A stretch of 44,140 bases of DNA from Bacillota bacterium (GTDB lineage: Bacteria > Bacillota > UBA4882 > UBA8346). Position numbers and translations under genes: made by a program. Each line of letters opens with the position of its first letter. The stretch's first letter is position 1. Below the pieces are notes generated by a model. The model searched no databases. It saw only the letters and a program-made list of their open reading frames with translations, and had not been told where the DNA came from. The DNA lies in the NCBI GenBank assembly GCA_012735315.1, contig JAAYHS010000012.1, forward strand, positions 1 to 44,140, written 5' to 3'. Positions 1-7,524 of the stretch are shown piece after piece.

Positions 1-173
1 AACCGGCAACTAGCCTTCAAAACCGACCCCAACCGTGAACTGGGAACCGGTAAACTAGCCCTCAGTACCCCTCAGTCTTGACGCGGAACTCGGAACCCGG
101 AACGCGGAACGTGAGCGAAACCCGGAACTAGGAAGAATAGCCCTCAATCCGTCTAATCTTGACTAATCCTGGT
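1..173. repeat. Degenerate short-repeat intergenic tract at left edge
   Basis: No gene is visible here. The tract is built from imperfect copies of short words: CGGAAC-type units recur around 79-135 and the pair TAGCCCTCA...TCTTGAC occurs twice (about 55-80 and 138-162). Unit lengths are irregular and there are no constant repeats with unique spacers, so it is not a CRISPR array. It looks like the low-complexity intergenic repeats common in some Clostridia-type genomes. What lies further left is outside the window. Confidence 0.5.
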
Positions 174-208
174 CCAAAAAAGGGCCGCCGCAATGCGGCA
201 GCCCTTTA
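174..208 (-). terminator. Intrinsic terminator of speD
   Basis: Read on the minus strand, a G+C-rich hairpin (AAAGGGC-GCCGC stem, three-base loop) is followed by a run of six T. It lies about 20 bases after the speD stop codon, so it ends the speD transcript. Confidence 0.85.
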
Positions 209-228
209 ACGTTTACTATTCAATTGTC

Positions 229-621
229 TTAGGCGGTTATTTTTGACGCCACCGTCTGGAGTAAACTCCCCTCGGCGCCGCGGCGGACGGTCATTTCAAC
301 GACGTTCGTCGGACGAAGCGCTTTCCGGAGGTGTTCGATAGCCTTCTGGGTAAGGCCCCCGCCGCAAGTGAAGACGTCAATGGCGGCATATCCGCGTTCG
401 GGATAAGTATGGATCGAAATATGACTCTCCGCTAAAAGCAATAATCCCGTGAAGCCTTGGGGTTCGAATTTGTGGGATCGCTCTCCTAAGATGGTCATTT
501 TGGCGCTGCGCGCCGCCTGACGGAGAGAATCCATCAAAAATTGTGCATCATTGAGCTTTTCGAACTGGCAACCCCAAAAATCAGCCAGAACGTGAGCACC
601 TACAGTATCAAAAACCTGCAT
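229..621 (-). CDS. speD: S-adenosylmethionine decarboxylase proenzyme
   Basis: Decarboxylates S-adenosylmethionine to supply the aminopropyl group for spermidine synthesis in the cytoplasm. The 130-residue product has the family length and the diagnostic ESHISIHTYPE segment: self-cleavage between Glu and Ser turns the Ser into the catalytic pyruvoyl group. An ITxxxCGGG-like region with FTCGGG follows (the catalytic Cys). I start at the ATG at 621 because it follows a good ribosome site (GGTGAGGGG) and matches the family N-terminus; an in-frame GTG at 711 would add 30 residues with no family counterpart. The gene is monocistronic, with its own promoter at 806-834 and terminator at 174-208, and is divergent from cwlD. 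Confidence 0.95.
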   Translation of the reverse strand: MQVFDTVGAHVLADFWGCQFEKLNDAQFLMDSLRQAARSAKMTILGERSHKFEPQGFTGLLLLAESHISIHTYPERGYAAIDVFTCGGGLTQKAIEHLRKALRPTNVVEMTVRRGAEGSLLQTVASKITA

Positions 622-799
622 TCCCCTCACCCTTTCAAAAATAAATCTTTTGGTCAGGAAGAACCCTTTTGACCCATAAGCACCCTGATTTCCCTTTACC
701 CGATGATGCACTAAGGCTCGCCTCGGGATATATGTTAGATCAGGACATGTAATTTTTTACGGAAAACGGAAAGTTTCACGCTCCCCTGTTTTTAGAAAC
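622..799 (-). promoter_or_regulatory. Long 5' leader of speD
   Basis: If transcription starts about 7 bases after the -10 box, speD carries a leader of roughly 178 bases. It can fold locally: on the minus strand CCCGA pairs with TCGGG (about 691-719) and GGTCA with TGACC (about 653-675), the latter 30 bases before the ribosome site. I recognise no known riboswitch consensus. The rest of this 390-base gap up to cwlD shows no other gene; the cwlD ribosome site GGGGAGG is at about 997-1003. Confidence 0.35.
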
Positions 800-805
800 A
801 AAATA

Positions 806-834
806 ATCATAACAGATGTCTACTTCATTGTCAA
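806..834 (-). promoter_or_regulatory. Sigma-A-type promoter of speD
   Basis: On the minus strand TTGACA (829-834) is followed by a 17-base spacer and TATGAT (806-811). This is a near-consensus housekeeping promoter pointing at speD. Confidence 0.8.
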
Positions 835-1011
835 TGATTTGAAATCGATTTTTTGACGGCGAGTCTCTATTACCTCCCGCGGGTGCGCGTAAAGATTGAA
901 AAGAAGGCATGAGACCCGGCCTAATTCTATTAAGTTCCTCGCCTGAATATTAGTAAAACGAACTAAGATGCGAACGTCAGCGACGAACCGCGGGACGGGG
1001 AGGAAAAGAAG

Positions 1012-1770
1012 ATGGCCAGGAAACCGACGATCATAATCATCATCAATGGAGGCTTGCTTTATATCGGGGCAATTATTCTTTCTTTGGCGATCGGCTGGTG
1101 GATCTACCGGGAACCGGCGCTCCGGATCGAACTGCCGATAATGTCGCCGGTATCCGGGAGAAAAGTGGTGCTCGACGCCGGCCACGGCGGGATCGATCCC
1201 GGCGCCAAGTCCGAGTCGGGATTGTTGGAGAAAGAAATAAATCTGGATATCGCCTTAAAACTTAAACGCCATCTTTCGATGGCTGGGATCTATTGCGTGA
1301 TGATCCGGGAGACGGATCGCGACTTTTCGGACAGCGGCGCGGAATTGCCCACCAAAAAAAAGCGGGATCTCAGCTACCGCATCCGGACCGCCAACCAAAG
1401 CGGGGCCGATATTTATCTGGGGATTCACGCCAATAGTTTTCCCCAGCGGATTTACCGCGGCGCTCAAACATTTTACGCCGAGGATGATCCGCAATCAAAA
1501 CGGCTGGCCAAAGCCATCCAGGCGCAATTGGCCGCGCGGTTGGGGCCGAACCGGCGGCGTCCCAGGCCCGGCGATTACCGGATGCTGAACGACACCCAAA
1601 TGCCGGGGGTGGTAATTGAGGTCGGTTTTTTATCCAATCCCGAGGAAGCCCGCAATTTGGAAGATGACGATTACCGGGAACAAGTCGCCCAAGCGATTTT
1701 TCACGGGGTGGTCGATTATTTCCGGAAATCCCGCTCCGGTTTGAGAGAGCGCCTTAAAGGATTAAAATGA
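1012..1770 (+). CDS. cwlD: N-acetylmuramoyl-L-alanine amidase, CwlD type
   Basis: Amidase_3-family zinc amidase that removes the peptide from muramic acid; CwlD acts with PdaA to form muramic delta-lactam in spore cortex. Residues 5-30 form an N-terminal membrane anchor and the catalytic domain follows. Zinc-binding motifs are visible: LDAGHGGIDPGA (His), E at KEINLD, GIHANSF (second His) and the catalytic Glu in VIEVGFLSN. The 252-residue length matches CwlD (about 240), with no LysM or SH3 wall-binding domain, which favours CwlD over vegetative amidases. The ribosome site GGGGAGG precedes the ATG. A reverse-oriented copy of the dispersed repeat begins directly after the stop codon. Confidence 0.85.
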   Translation: MARKPTIIIIINGGLLYIGAIILSLAIGWWIYREPALRIELPIMSPVSGRKVVLDAGHGGIDPGAKSESGLLEKEINLDIALKLKRHLSMAGIYCVMIRETDRDFSDSGAELPTKKKRDLSYRIRTANQSGADIYLGIHANSFPQRIYRGAQTFYAEDDPQSKRLAKAIQAQLAARLGPNRRRPRPGDYRMLNDTQMPGVVIEVGFLSNPEEARNLEDDDYREQVAQAIFHGVVDYFRKSRSGLRERLKGLK

Positions 1771-1771
1771 A

Positions 1772-1826
1772 CAGTATTCGCACTCGTGCTCAGCGAAGCG
1801 GTGCTCGTAATCGTCTTTTCTGAAGC
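1772..1826 (-). repeat. Dispersed intergenic repeat, copy A (minus orientation)
   Basis: Reverse complement of the core shared with copies at 22928, 33597, 36308 and 42655 (AAGACGATTACGAGCACCGC, then TTCGCTGAGCACGAG). In this orientation the downstream part of the repeat would run into the 3' end of cwlD; that end (TTCATTTTAATCCTTTAA on the minus strand) resembles the tail of the copy at 42655. Confidence 0.75.
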
Positions 1827-1896
1827 GGATGTTCGACGAATCGGGATGCGTGAAACCGCCCCGCTATCGGATCAGTCTTAGTTATCCGGCAGCAAC

Positions 1897-1943
1897 GTCC
1901 CTCTCCACGAACGTTACCCGATTCCGAGCGTTTGGAGAGGGAC
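1897..1943. repeat. Perfect 10-bp inverted repeat hairpin
   Basis: GTCCCTCTCC at 1897-1906 pairs exactly with GGAGAGGGAC at 1934-1943 around a 27-base loop. There is no T-run on either side, so it is not a standard terminator. It lies in the 425-base gap between cwlD and cinA, in which no gene is visible. Confidence 0.5.
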
Positions 1944-2001
1944 AGCATGGTTTATTCGTGGTTTTAGTCCTTTTGCGGTCGGGAAAGAATTGAAATGTAC
2001 C

Positions 2002-2030
2002 TTGTATTTTTTTAGATAGGAATTTATGAT
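2002..2030 (+). promoter_or_regulatory. Probable promoter upstream of cinA
   Basis: TTGTAT (2002-2007), a 17-base spacer and TATGAT (2025-2030). The transcript would carry a leader of about 160 bases before cinA, containing the hairpin at 2094-2112. Confidence 0.4.
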
Positions 2031-2093
2031 AGATGGGCGAATACTATTACCGATCGTCTATGGTTATTTTTAAAGCCGACGATAACATAAAGA

Positions 2094-2112
2094 AGCCCCG
2101 TTTGCGGGGGTT
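2094..2112 (+). terminator. Hairpin, possible weak terminator or attenuator before cinA
   Basis: AAGCCCCG and CGGGG(G)TT pair around the four-base loop TTTG. The following sequence (TTGAAGTTATT) is only moderately T-rich, so termination would be weak. It could end read-through from cwlD or attenuate the cinA transcript. Confidence 0.35.
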
Positions 2113-2195
2113 GAAGTTATTGGAGCCGTGGGGTTTAGCCCGCGGCGGACAAAATTCTTTCCGGCTGAGCCGGATCCGATGGGACGGAGGATAAC

Positions 2196-3446
2196 TTGAA
2201 AGCGGAAATTATTTGTATCGGAACCGAATTATTATTGGGGCAGATTGTCGATACCAACGCCGCGTTTTTAGCCGGGGAACTGGCCGGACTGGGGATTGAC
2301 CTCTATCATAAAAGCACGGTCGGGGATAATTTGGAGCGGATCGCGGCCACCCTCGGTCAAGCCTGGGAGCGCTCGGATCTGTTGCTCATCTCCGGGGGTC
2401 TGGGGCCCACTCAAGACGATCTCACCCGGGAGGCCGTCGCCCGTTTGCTCGGAGAAGAGTTGGAGTTTAATCCCGAAGCTTGGGAGCAGGTTGTTGCGTA
2501 TTTTCGCAAAACGGAGCGGCCGATCCCGGAAAACAACCGCCGTCAGGCGATGTTTCCCAAATCGGCGCGGGTGGCGCCGAACCGCTGGGGCACGGCCCCG
2601 GCGATGCTGGTGGAGAAAGATAAGCATCTAATAATGGTAATGCCGGGAGTGCCCTACGAGTTGAAAGGAATCTGGGAGTCCTATTTCAAACCTTATCTGA
2701 AAGGGGTCTTGCAAAAAGAAGGTTCGCCGGTGCTCACCTCTTTATTCGTAAGGATGGCGGGCATCGGAGAAGCGGCGATGGAGGAAAAGATTCTGGACTT
2801 GATCCGCGGCCAAACCAATCCGACCATCGCCCCCTATGCGTCCCGGGGCGAAGTGGCGCTCCGGATTACAGCTAAAAGCCAAGATGAAAATTACAACCGG
2901 GAACTGATCGCCCGCACTCTGGAGGCGGTAAAACAACGGCTGGGGGAGTATATTTACGGTTACGACCGTGACAATCTGGAGACTGTGATCGGCCGGATGT
3001 TACAAGCAAAGAAATGGCGGTTGGCGCTGGCCGAATCCTGCACCGGCGGCTTGATCGGCCATCGGATCACCAATGTTCCGGGCAGTTCCGAATATTATTT
3101 GGGCGGCGTCAACAGCTACAGTAATCGCTTAAAAACGGATCTACTGGGAGTAAGCGAAGCTACTCTCGCCGAGCATGGTGCGGTAAGCCCCGAAACCGCC
3201 GCCGCGATGGCTACCGGGATTAGGGAACGAACCGGGACCGAGGTCGGTTTGGCGGTCACCGGAATCGCCGGGCCAGGCGGCGGAAGCGAGTCGAAACCGG
3301 TAGGGCTCGTTTTTCTGGCGGTGGCGCTGCCGGAACGGGTCGTCGTCGAACGGCGCGTCTTCCCCTCCGACCGGATCGGCAACAAAGAGTCGGCCGCTCA
3401 AGCGGGGCTGGCCTTGTTATGGCGGTGTTTGAAAGAAAGCAGCTGA
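2196..3446 (+). CDS. cinA: CinA family protein (NMN amidohydrolase / competence-damage protein)
   Basis: Two-domain CinA of 416 residues. The N-terminal MoCF-like domain (about 1-170) contains the family GTELLLGQIVDTN and SGGLGPTQDD segments, linked to ADP-ribose pyrophosphatase activity. The C-terminal domain (about 255-416) carries ALAESCTGGL and GIAGPGGGS-type motifs of the nicotinamide mononucleotide deamidase PncC. The TTG start has a GGAGG ribosome site five bases upstream, and a small CCGGCT-AGCCGG palindrome (2161-2173) sits just before it. The cinA-recA neighbourhood is conserved in Bacillota, where CinA is co-expressed with RecA in competent cells; here thpR and a repeat tract separate the two. 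Confidence 0.95.
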   Translation: MKAEIICIGTELLLGQIVDTNAAFLAGELAGLGIDLYHKSTVGDNLERIAATLGQAWERSDLLLISGGLGPTQDDLTREAVARLLGEELEFNPEAWEQVVAYFRKTERPIPENNRRQAMFPKSARVAPNRWGTAPAMLVEKDKHLIMVMPGVPYELKGIWESYFKPYLKGVLQKEGSPVLTSLFVRMAGIGEAAMEEKILDLIRGQTNPTIAPYASRGEVALRITAKSQDENYNRELIARTLEAVKQRLGEYIYGYDRDNLETVIGRMLQAKKWRLALAESCTGGLIGHRITNVPGSSEYYLGGVNSYSNRLKTDLLGVSEATLAEHGAVSPETAAAMATGIRERTGTEVGLAVTGIAGPGGGSESKPVGLVFLAVALPERVVVERRVFPSDRIGNKESAAQAGLALLWRCLKESS

Positions 3447-3456
3447 GTGAATAGTC

Positions 3457-3626
3457 AGAAGACAGGAGACAGGAGTCAGTAGTCAGGAGACAGTAGTTTG
3501 TAAGCTAAACTTTGAAATCTAAAACCTTAAGTGCTTTTCTTTTGTTTTTATGCTGAATTCTGGCTGCTCATCTCCTGACTACTACTTTCAATGCCGGCTC
3601 CTGGCTTCCCAACTCCTGACTACTAA
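3457..3626. repeat. Inverted low-complexity repeat tract (AGTCAGGAGA family)
   Basis: A cluster of AGTCAGGAGACAG-like units (about 3454-3497) faces a cluster of the reverse complement, TCTCCTGACTACT (3571-3583) and CTCCTGACTACT (3613-3624). AGTAGTCAGGAGA at 3478-3490 matches 3571-3583 perfectly over 13 bases, so the tract can form a long hairpin directly before the thpR ribosome site. Similar short dispersed repeats occur in other anaerobic Bacillota. Confidence 0.55.
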
Positions 3627-3639
3627 TGGAGGAATCATA

Positions 3640-4185
3640 ATGCGGCTTTTTATCGGGGTTTGGCTTTCGGAGGCGGCGCGGGATGAGGCGCTGCGATATA
3701 TTGAGTTCATCAAGCCGGGGATTCCCGGTTTTAAATGGTCCGCTCCCGGACAACTCCATTTTACCTTGAGATTTTTGGGAGAGACTCCCCCGGGGGAGGT
3801 TTCCCGGTTAACCGCTGTGTTGCAAGAGACGGCCGCCGGGTTTTCCCCCTTCGAACTGCGTCTGGGCGAGCCGGGGCGTTTCCCCGAAAGAGGCAAACCG
3901 CGCATTCTCTGGCTCGGAGCGTCCCGGGGCGGCGAGGAATTAACCGAGCTGGCGGGGGCGGTGGAAGCTGCTTGCCTCAGTTTGGGATTTCCGGCGGCGG
4001 ACAAACCGTTTCGGCCCCATTTAACCATCGCCCGCGCCAAAGAGGGAAACGGTGAAGCGCGGTTGCCCGCCGCCGAATTTTTAGGGCGGAGCGCGACCTT
4101 GGTCACGGGTTTCGCTTTGATCGAGAGCATCCTCCGACCCCAAGGCGCGGTTTACCGGGAGATCGCGGAATTCAAATTTTCATAA
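3640..4185 (+). CDS. thpR: RNA 2',3'-cyclic phosphodiesterase (2'-5' RNA ligase family)
   Basis: ThpR/LigT protein of 181 residues in the 2H phosphoesterase superfamily, hydrolysing or joining RNA 2',3'-cyclic phosphate ends in the cytoplasm. Both catalytic HxTx motifs are present, HFTL in the N-terminal half (about 43-46) and HLTI in the C-terminal half (about 128-131). I start at the ATG at 3640 because GGAGGA lies seven bases upstream and the product then begins MRLFIGV, the usual N-terminus; a longer frame from 3550 would run through the repeat tract. It sits between cinA and recA, an arrangement also found in other Bacillota. Confidence 0.92.
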   Translation: MRLFIGVWLSEAARDEALRYIEFIKPGIPGFKWSAPGQLHFTLRFLGETPPGEVSRLTAVLQETAAGFSPFELRLGEPGRFPERGKPRILWLGASRGGEELTELAGAVEAACLSLGFPAADKPFRPHLTIARAKEGNGEARLPAAEFLGRSATLVTGFALIESILRPQGAVYREIAEFKFS

Positions 4186-4214
4186 AAGGAATTCGGCCGA
4201 CTTCCCAGAATTAT

Positions 4215-4243
4215 TTGACAGGGTTAGATTGATTTGTTATACT
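4215..4243 (+). promoter_or_regulatory. Sigma-A promoter of recA
   Basis: TTGACA (4215-4220), exactly 17 bases, TATACT (4238-4243). This near-consensus promoter lies 37 bases before the recA start codon, with the LexA box immediately downstream. Confidence 0.88.
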
Positions 4244-4248
4244 GAGAT

Positions 4249-4262
4249 AGAACACATGTTTG
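4249..4262 (+). promoter_or_regulatory. LexA/DinR operator (SOS box)
   Basis: AGAACACATGTTTG matches the Gram-positive LexA consensus CGAACRNRYGTTYG at 13 of 14 positions. It begins six bases after the -10 box, over the expected start site, so bound LexA would block initiation at recA. Confidence 0.85.
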
Positions 4263-4279
4263 GATGTGGGGGTATTTAA

Positions 4280-5329
4280 ATGTCGGATAAACAAAAGGCG
4301 TTAGAGATTGCCTTATTACAAATTGAAAAACAGTTCGGCAAAGGGTCGATTATGAAAATGGGAGACGCCCCCGAAAAGATGAACATCGAAGTAATCCCAA
4401 CCGGCGCTTTGCCGTTGGATGTGGCGCTGGGAGTCGGCGGGATTCCCCGGGGAAGGGTGGTTGAGATTTATGGTCCGGAGTCTTCCGGTAAAACCACCGT
4501 GGCGCTGCATATCGTGGCCGAAGCGCAGCGGTTGGGCGGAATCGCCGCTTTCGTCGATGCCGAGCATGCCTTGGATCCGCTTTATGCGAAAAGACTGGGA
4601 GTTGATATCGATAATCTGCTGATTTCTCAGCCGGACACCGGCGAGCAGGCGTTGGAGATCACCGAGGCATTGGTTAGGAGCGGCGCGATTGATGTGATCG
4701 TGATCGATTCGGTGGCCGCCTTAACCCCCCAGGCGGAGATTGAAGGGGAAATGGGAGACGCTCATGTCGGGCTCCAGGCCAGATTGATGTCCCAAGCGCT
4801 GCGGAAATTAACCGCGGTGATCGGCAAATCGAACACGATCGCCATTTTTATCAATCAAATCCGTGAAAAAGTCGGCGTCATGTTCGGCAATCCGGAGACC
4901 ACTCCCGGCGGACGGGCCTTAAAATTTTATTCTTCGGTCCGCTTGGAGATCCGTAAAGTGGAGACTATCAAACAAGGCGCCGATATTGTGGGCAACCGCA
5001 CCAAGGCCAAGGTTGTTAAGAACAAAGTGGCGCCCCCGTTTCGGGAGGCGGAATTCGACATCATCTACGGCGAGGGAATCTCCAGAGCGGGCTGCATTTT
5101 GGATATGGCGGTGGATCAAAACATCGTCAATAAAAGCGGCTCGTGGTATTCTTACGGCGACAACCGGATCGGTCAAGGCCGGGACAATGCTAAAGAATTC
5201 CTGAAAAACAACCCCAAATTGATGGACGAAATCGAACAAAAGGTCAGACAGGGCGTGGGTTTGGCGAAAATGGAACCGCCCGCGGCCGGACCGCCCGTGA
5301 AAGAGGCTGCCGGAGCTAAAGGAAAATAG
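4280..5329 (+). CDS. recA: Recombinase RecA
   Basis: DNA-dependent ATPase that forms filaments on single-stranded DNA, catalyses strand exchange and triggers LexA self-cleavage. At 349 residues it is full length. Walker A GPESSGKT is at residues 65-72, Walker [11 protein letters not shown] follows at about 140-150, and loop L2 ([19 protein letters not shown]) is intact. The C-terminal tail is rich in Pro, Ala and Lys instead of the acidic tail of E. coli RecA. Promoter and LexA box lie directly upstream, so it is SOS controlled. recX starts three bases after the stop codon. Confidence 0.99.
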   Translation: MSDKQKALEIALLQIEKQFGKGSIMKMGDAPEKMNIEVIPTGALPLDVALGVGGIPRGRVVEIYGPESSGKTTVALHIVAEAQRLGGIAAFVDAEHALDPLYAKRLGVDIDNLLISQPDTGEQALEITEALVRSGAIDVIVIDSVAALTPQAEIEGEMGDAHVGLQARLMSQALRKLTAVIGKSNTIAIFINQIREKVGVMFGNPETTPGGRALKFYSSVRLEIRKVETIKQGADIVGNRTKAKVVKNKVAPPFREAEFDIIYGEGISRAGCILDMAVDQNIVNKSGSWYSYGDNRIGQGRDNAKEFLKNNPKLMDEIEQKVRQGVGLAKMEPPAAGPPVKEAAGAKGK

Positions 5330-5332
5330 GTT

Positions 5333-5764
5333 ATGCCGGAACGGACTCCGATGGACTTGGCTTTAAAATCCCTTAGTCGCCAGGCTTATAGCCGCGCAAA
5401 ATTGGCTACGAGACTGGGACGGGCGGGATTCGAGGAACCTCAAATCGACGAGTGTCTCAAGCGGCTGGAAAACTGGGGCTATCTCAATGATCGGGAATAC
5501 GGAATCGCGCGGATCGCGACGCTTCAAAAGCGGTTAAAAAGCAGAAACTACGCGGCGGGCGATTTGGAGGCGCAAGGCTTGTCTCCCGAGTTGATCGGGC
5601 AATTGCTGGCGGAATTTTACCCCGAAGAAATGGAAATAGAGATCGCCCGGAAATTGTTGAAAAAAAAGGCGGGCGTCGCCGAGAAAGGATTGGGACTGTT
5701 GGCGAGGGCCGGTTTTTCCGAGAATACGATTCAACATTGTTTTCCGGATCGATATCCTACTTGA
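5333..5764 (+). CDS. recX: Regulatory protein RecX
   Basis: Modulator of RecA filaments, 143 residues, built of tandem three-helix repeats. Characteristic RecX features are seen: ALKSLSRQAYSRAKLATRL near the N-terminus, then LENWGYLNDREYG, and further helical repeats to the end. It follows recA by three bases without a strong ribosome site of its own, indicating co-transcription and probable translational coupling. Its stop codon overlaps the -35 element of the promoter at 5761-5789. Confidence 0.93.
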   Translation: MPERTPMDLALKSLSRQAYSRAKLATRLGRAGFEEPQIDECLKRLENWGYLNDREYGIARIATLQKRLKSRNYAAGDLEAQGLSPELIGQLLAEFYPEEMEIEIARKLLKKKAGVAEKGLGLLARAGFSENTIQHCFPDRYPT

Positions 5765-5789
5765 CACCGGATTTAAAAAAGTTTACAAT
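5761..5789 (+). promoter_or_regulatory. Sigma-A promoter overlapping the recX stop codon
   Basis: TTGACA (5761-5766), 17-base spacer, TACAAT (5784-5789). The predicted start at about 5796 lies only about 15 bases before the terminator hairpin at 5811, so much of its output may be a short RNA of about 45-50 bases, with read-through into rny. Confidence 0.75.
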
Positions 5790-5810
5790 AAACTCTTGAG
5801 GACAGAACAT

Positions 5811-5846
5811 AAGCCGAGTTCTTACTCGGCTTGTTTTGTATTTTTT
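5811..5846 (+). terminator. Intrinsic terminator between recX and rny
   Basis: Perfect 8-bp stem AAGCCGAG/CTCGGCTT with a six-base loop, followed by TGTTTTGTATTTTTT. It ends the recA-recX transcript and also lies directly downstream of the promoter at 5761, so it can act as an attenuator for rny. Confidence 0.88.
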
Positions 5847-5911
5847 ATTGTTCCCTATTTTCTCTAAAACTCTATTTCCGAACAAGGGTTTTTAATAATG
5901 ATCAATTATTT

Positions 5912-5920
5912 AGGAGGTGA
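5912..5920 (+). promoter_or_regulatory. Unusually strong Shine-Dalgarno site of rny
   Basis: AGGAGGTGA is a nine-base match to the 16S rRNA 3' tail. It covers the GTG at 5917 and leaves spacings of 5 and 8 bases to the non-standard codons ATA (5923) and ATC (5926), which is why the annotated start of rny is in doubt. Confidence 0.7.
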
Positions 5921-7446
5921 TTATAATCTCAATTTTTTTATACGTGCTGATCGGCTTCGTCTTGGGCTTTATCGGGTTTGCCTTTTACAGCCGGTTCAGG
6001 CTGCAGTCGGCCAAGGAATATGCGCGTAAAATTATCGCCGACGCCAAAAAAGAGGTCGAATCGATCAAACGGGAAGCTTTGCTCGAGGCGAAAGAAGAAG
6101 CTTTAAAAGTAAAAAACGAGCTCGAACGGGAAACCCGGGAGCGCCGTTCAGATATTCAACGTTTGGAAAGACGCTTGCTTCAAAAGGAAGAGTCACTTGA
6201 CCGGAAATATGAGGTTTTAGAAAAAAAGGAAGAGAATCTGGCCCGCAGGGAACTGGAAATTGAAAAATTAAAAGCTGAATTGGAGGAGACTCACCGCAAA
6301 CACCGGTACGAGTTGGAAAGAATCTCCGGGTTGAGCAGTGAGGATGCCAAGCAACTCCTGTTACGGGATGTGGAGGAAGAAATCCAACAGGAAATCGCGA
6401 TTAAAATCCGGGATCTGGAAGCCAAAGCCAAGGAAGAATCGGATCGGAAGGCGCGGGAAATTATTTCGCTGGCGATTCAACGTTGCGCCGCCGATCATGT
6501 GGCAGAAGCCACCGTTTCAGTGGTGGAGTTGCCAAATGATGAGATGAAAGGGAGAATTATCGGGCGTGAAGGCAGAAACATCAGGGCTTTGGAAACGCTT
6601 ACCGGGATCGATCTCATAATTGACGATACCCCGGAAGCCGTAATTCTTTCCGGATTTGATCCGATCAGGCGCGAAGTGGCCCGCCTTGCTTTGGAAAAAC
6701 TAATCAACGACGGCCGCATTCATCCCGCCCGGATTGAAGAGATGGTCGAGAAGGCCCAAAAAGAAGTGGAAAGCATCATTAAAGAAGAAGGCGAACGGGC
6801 TACTTTTGAAACCGGGATCCACGGAATCCATCCGGAATTAATCAAATTGCTGGGCCGTTTGAAATACCGGACCAGTTACGGACAGAACGTATTAAAGCAT
6901 TCAATCGAAGTCTCCCATTTATGCGGTTTAATCGCCAGCGAGCTGGGGGCCGATGTTAATTTGGCCAAACGCGCCGGCTTGCTCCATGATATCGGGAAAG
7001 CCATCAATCATGAAGTCGAAGGTCCGCATGTATCCATTGGAGCGGAGTTGGCCAAAAAATACCGGGAAAATCATTTGGTGGTCAATGCCATCGCCGCCCA
7101 CCACGGCGACGTGGAAGCCGCTTCGGTGGAGGCGGTGTTGGTCCAAGCCTGCGACGCGATTTCCGCGGCCCGTCCCGGCGCTCGTCGTGAAACGTTGGAG
7201 TCTTATATTAAGCGTTTGGAAAAACTGGAGAGTATCGCCGATTCCTTTGAAGGCGTGGAGAAAGCTTACGCCATCCAAGCCGGACGGGAAATTCGGATCA
7301 TGGTTCGGCCGGACCGGATTGATGATTTACAAGCGGTCCGGGTAGCGCGGGATATTGTCAAGAAAATCGAGGAGGAACTGGAATATCCGGGGCAAATTAA
7401 GGTTACCGTGATCCGGGAAACCAGAGCGGTTGAATATGCCAAGTAA
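5917..7446 (+). CDS. rny: Ribonuclease Y
   Basis: Membrane-anchored endoribonuclease that initiates mRNA decay. Domains in order: one N-terminal membrane helix (about 4-26), a long charged coiled coil (about 30-180), a KH domain with [13 protein letters not shown] (about 210-222), then an HD domain with the metal-binding HDIGK near residue 356 and AHHGD further on. At about 509 residues it has family length. The start is odd: the only upstream canonical codon, GTG at 5917, is inside the Shine-Dalgarno sequence AGGAGGTGA (5912-5920). With normal spacing, translation would begin at ATA (5923) or ATC (5926). The reading frame itself is certain. Expression is probably from the promoter at 5761 through the terminator at 5811. 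Confidence 0.95.
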   Translation: MIIISIFLYVLIGFVLGFIGFAFYSRFRLQSAKEYARKIIADAKKEVESIKREALLEAKEEALKVKNELERETRERRSDIQRLERRLLQKEESLDRKYEVLEKKEENLARRELEIEKLKAELEETHRKHRYELERISGLSSEDAKQLLLRDVEEEIQQEIAIKIRDLEAKAKEESDRKAREIISLAIQRCAADHVAEATVSVVELPNDEMKGRIIGREGRNIRALETLTGIDLIIDDTPEAVILSGFDPIRREVARLALEKLINDGRIHPARIEEMVEKAQKEVESIIKEEGERATFETGIHGIHPELIKLLGRLKYRTSYGQNVLKHSIEVSHLCGLIASELGADVNLAKRAGLLHDIGKAINHEVEGPHVSIGAELAKKYRENHLVVNAIAAHHGDVEAASVEAVLVQACDAISAARPGARRETLESYIKRLEKLESIADSFEGVEKAYAIQAGREIRIMVRPDRIDDLQAVRVARDIVKKIEEELEYPGQIKVTVIRETRAVEYAK

Positions 7447-7524
7447 GTAAAGTATAATTTATTTATACAGGTGTTTTCGTTCCGTTGGTTCCAGGTGTAA
7501 CCGCAAGCAGGAAGGGGGAGGAAT

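Noticed and set aside
1-173. CRISPR array at the left edge
   Set aside because: Repeat words are short (about 6-12 bases), degenerate and irregularly spaced; no constant repeat/spacer alternation.
820-1185. Long frame on the minus strand across the cwlD start
   Set aside because: Covers the speD promoter and the 5' part of cwlD; no ribosome site and no recognisable protein. It is a shadow of cwlD.
3457-3626. CRISPR-like repeats between cinA and thpR
   Set aside because: Units are 10-14 bases, imperfect, in both orientations and lack unique spacers.
3588-4130. 180-codon minus-strand frame opposite thpR
   Set aside because: Ser/Pro/Arg-rich composition typical of antisense frames in GC-rich codons; thpR has both HxTx motifs and a ribosome site on the plus strand.
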